Shown here in pieces: positions 5,767-7,671 of a stretch of 7,671 bases of DNA. The notes below the pieces were generated by a model. It saw only the letters and a list, made by a program, of their open reading frames with translations, searched no databases and was not told the DNA's origin. The translations under genes were made by a program, and so were the position numbers. Source of the DNA: an uncultured Bacilli bacterium (GTDB taxonomy: Bacteria; Bacillota_I; Bacilli_A; RF39; UBA660); assembly GCA_948687865.1 (NCBI GenBank), contig CAPQQE010000062.1, forward strand, positions 1-7,671, given 5' to 3'. Position 1 is the first letter of the stretch; every line of letters begins with the position of its first letter.

Positions 5767-7623
5767 ATGAATGAAAAGGTTTTATTATATAGAAAGAGAA
5801 AGATATTATCATTAATAGGAATTCAAATATGTATGATATTTATATTTTTATTATGTCAAAATAACATAGATGATACTAATAAGGTTGAAAGCTTAATATC
5901 AAAAGTAGATATAAAGAATGAAAATACATATTTATCAGAATCAACATATGATCCAAATGCATATATATATTTATCAGATATTCCATATGTTAAAAATGAG
6001 TCAAGACCTGGATGGGGAAGTATACATATAAATGAAACTGATAATGGATCAAACTTTTCAATAAAAATAGAAGGTGCATTCTATAATTTTGAAAAGGGTA
6101 TATGGGCACATGCTAGTTCTACAATGGTATATGATTTAACTAATTATCAAGATTATGATTATTTTACTACTTATACTGCAGTAAATAGTTCATCTGGAAA
6201 TAAAGGAAATGGTGTTAAATTTTATATTTATACATCAAAAGATGGTAAAACTTGGGATTTAAAAACAGATCCAAATCCATCAGCAGTTAAATCATCAGAT
6301 GATGCAAATTTTGTTAAAATAGATATAAAGGGGGTTAAATTTCTAAAATTAGTCGCTAATGATAATGGTGCGAATGGAAACGATCACTCTGTTTATGTTG
6401 ATTCTAAATTAATTAAGGAAAATTATAAAGAAGAAGCTGATGTTCTTGTTATTGATACAAAGCAGTTAGATGAAAAAATAAAAAAAGAATATTCTAATGC
6501 TAGTTTAGATAACAAGGATTATGAATTACTAATTCTTCAAAGAAAATTTATTAGTAATGTAGGTAATTATGCATTAAAGAAATTTTTAAATGAAAGTGAA
6601 TTAAATAAACAAACATATACATGGTTAACTAGTGATGTAGAGAATCTTAGATTATATATGTTGGGTGGACAACCTGATGGGGGTAATTATTACAATTCAT
6701 TAACAGAGTTATCTAGACTTTATAATGAGTATTCTGATGATTTCACAAATAAAGAACTTTTAAATAATAAGTGGTACCCACAAATGACTTATGGTGATTT
6801 ATATAAGAAAATGGCAATAACTTTATCACTTACACATTCACAAAAAGTTAATTTATGGATGCAAGGAAATACAAAGGAAAATATATCGGATTCACTTAGA
6901 CGTTATGCGATATTTAAATACTTACATAAGAATGGAAAATTTAAGGTAACTGATAGTATAGATATAACACCATGGTTTGAGACTTTACAAGTTGAAGAAA
7001 TGCGCTTTGTTATGAATAATGCGATAGATGATGAAGAAATATTATGGTTAAATGACTATGTACAATCAAATATAAATAAATATCCAAATCAAGCATGGAA
7101 ATACTTAACACCACACCCATATATGGCATATGTATGGCCAAATTATAGTAACCCAGTTTATTATGATGAAGCAAATAAAGATTATTTTAATGAATTATTT
7201 GCGGTAAATGGAACAGGATTATTTGATTTAAGTTATACAATTCCAGGAGGTAAAAATACTAAAAGTTATACTTTATCTGTAACAAGAGGAACCTCTGAAT
7301 ATAAATTATATAAAGTATGGATGAACATGAGAAATAAATTTGGTACAGGGGCAGTTTGTGGTGGTATATCAAAAACTGGTTCAAATATACGTACAACTCA
7401 TGGAATACCAGCAACTGTTATAGGTCAACCAGGACATGCGGCACTTTTATACTATAGTAAAGATGCAAATGGAAAAGGTTATTGGAATATAGATAATGAT
7501 GTATCTGGATGGACTTTATCTGAAAAAGGTGAAAGATTATTACTTGGTTGGGGAAATGCCAATACAAATTATGCTAAAGGATCATACCAAGTAGTATATA
7601 TGGCATTTCACAAGAAGCAATAA
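5767..7623 (+). CDS. NPCBM carbohydrate-binding and transglutaminase-like surface protein, probably truncated by a frameshift
   Basis: The product is 618 residues as read. Residues 1-12 are basic and 13-30 form a hydrophobic helix ending FLLC; Leu before Cys30 makes a lipoprotein signal unlikely, so this is a signal peptide or membrane anchor. Residues about 65-218 resemble the NPCBM/NEW2 module (Pfam PF08305), with YLSDIPY, a GWGSIHIN stretch, KGIWAHASSTMVYDL, a KFYIYTSKDG strand and a final KFLKLVANDNG…D strand. Residues about 225-430 are mainly helical and not assigned. Residues about 430-615 resemble a transglutaminase-like core (PF01841). Its candidate triad is Cys531 (GAVCGG), His557 (QPGHAAL) and Asp576 (YWNIDND); THGIPATV is the usual 'GIPA' segment. 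Such folds act as cysteine proteases, amidases or cross-linkers, and the actual reaction here is unknown. The gene has its own promoter and ribosome site. The last residues (about 612-618) and the stop appear to be out of frame with the natural protein, which seems to continue past the window. Confidence 0.85.
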   Translation: MNEKVLLYRKRKILSLIGIQICMIFIFLLCQNNIDDTNKVESLISKVDIKNENTYLSESTYDPNAYIYLSDIPYVKNESRPGWGSIHINETDNGSNFSIKIEGAFYNFEKGIWAHASSTMVYDLTNYQDYDYFTTYTAVNSSSGNKGNGVKFYIYTSKDGKTWDLKTDPNPSAVKSSDDANFVKIDIKGVKFLKLVANDNGANGNDHSVYVDSKLIKENYKEEADVLVIDTKQLDEKIKKEYSNASLDNKDYELLILQRKFISNVGNYALKKFLNESELNKQTYTWLTSDVENLRLYMLGGQPDGGNYYNSLTELSRLYNEYSDDFTNKELLNNKWYPQMTYGDLYKKMAITLSLTHSQKVNLWMQGNTKENISDSLRRYAIFKYLHKNGKFKVTDSIDITPWFETLQVEEMRFVMNNAIDDEEILWLNDYVQSNINKYPNQAWKYLTPHPYMAYVWPNYSNPVYYDEANKDYFNELFAVNGTGLFDLSYTIPGGKNTKSYTLSVTRGTSEYKLYKVWMNMRNKFGTGAVCGGISKTGSNIRTTHGIPATVIGQPGHAALLYYSKDANGKGYWNIDNDVSGWTLSEKGERLLLGWGNANTNYAKGSYQVVYMAFHKKQ

Positions 7624-7671
7624 ATGATTATGAAAATCTAGTAAAAGCAGAAGAAGAGGTAATGCTAGCAG
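7605..7671 (+). pseudogene. Probable out-of-frame continuation of the NPCBM/transglutaminase-like protein (partial at window end)
   Basis: The third frame is open from just after a TAA at 7575-7577 to the window edge. From 7605 it reads ISQEAINDYENL followed by VKAEEEVMLA, a convincing charged helix. The main frame stops at 7621 and the second frame has a TGA at 7625. One extra T in the TTT at 7606-7608 would fuse the main frame to this one as …VVYMAFSQEAINDYEN…. There is no start codon or spaced ribosome site to make it an independent gene. It is either a real one-base loss or a sequencing or assembly error in a short T-run. Confidence 0.6.

Noticed and set aside
5787..5856. Lipoprotein signal (lipobox) ending at Cys30 of the NPCBM protein
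   Set aside because: The residues before Cys30 are FLL; a lipobox needs a small residue (Gly/Ala/Ser) directly before the Cys.
7600..7612. Programmed ribosomal frameshift at the end of the NPCBM gene
   Set aside because: No X-XXY-YYZ slippery heptamer is present around ATG GCA TTT CAC and no following hairpin is evident. A one-base loss or sequence error is simpler.
7662..7671. ATG at 7662 as the start of a new gene with AGAGG upstream
   Set aside because: The AGAGG is only about 3 bases from the ATG, too close, and the same frame is open and protein-like well upstream of it. It is better explained as continuation of the broken gene.

Overview
The window is very AT-rich and entirely plus-strand. 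Its codon use is strongly A/T-ended, Trp is encoded by TGG, and one gene stops with TGA, so the standard bacterial code applies. The Shine-Dalgarno sequences are strong, the signal peptide is Gram-positive-like, and the protein families suggest a low-GC Firmicutes/Bacillota or related gut lineage, such as Clostridia or the uncultured Bacilli/RF39-type group. The organism cannot be named from this sequence alone.

Positions 2-5619 hold a tightly packed three-gene unit for surface proteins. The first gene (2-3319) enters the window already open. It encodes the C-terminal 1105 residues of a very large extracellular protein: eleven visible cadherin-like beta-sandwich repeats, a connecting region, and a C-terminal dockerin-like duplicated calcium-binding domain. 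One base after its stop begins the second gene (3321-5087). It encodes a signal peptide, a cohesin-like domain, three more cadherin-like repeats, one membrane helix and an acidic cytoplasmic tail. Four bases further on, the third gene (5092-5619) encodes a small single-pass membrane protein with two extracellular cysteines and no recognised function. A hairpin plus T-run at 5630-5660 ends the unit.

A 147-base intergenic region (5620-5766) contains that terminator, an 18-bp perfect A/T palindrome and a consensus-like promoter (TTGCTT, 17 bp, TATAAT). The promoter drives a separate gene (5767-7623) whose product has an N-terminal membrane or signal helix, an NPCBM-type carbohydrate-binding module, a helical middle part and a transglutaminase-like Cys/His/Asp domain. 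This reading frame appears to be broken near its end. A different frame stays open from 7578 to the window edge and reads like a continuation of the same protein.

The central proposal, which is inference, is a cell-surface assembly. The dockerin of the long cadherin-repeat fibre would dock onto the cohesin-like head of the membrane-anchored neighbour, so the fibre is held non-covalently rather than by a sortase. The small third protein would be an accessory of this platform. The carbohydrate-binding transglutaminase-like protein could act on or beside the same surface. This would be cohesin-dockerin pairing used for an adhesin-like stalk, with no cellulase or other cellulosomal enzyme in view.
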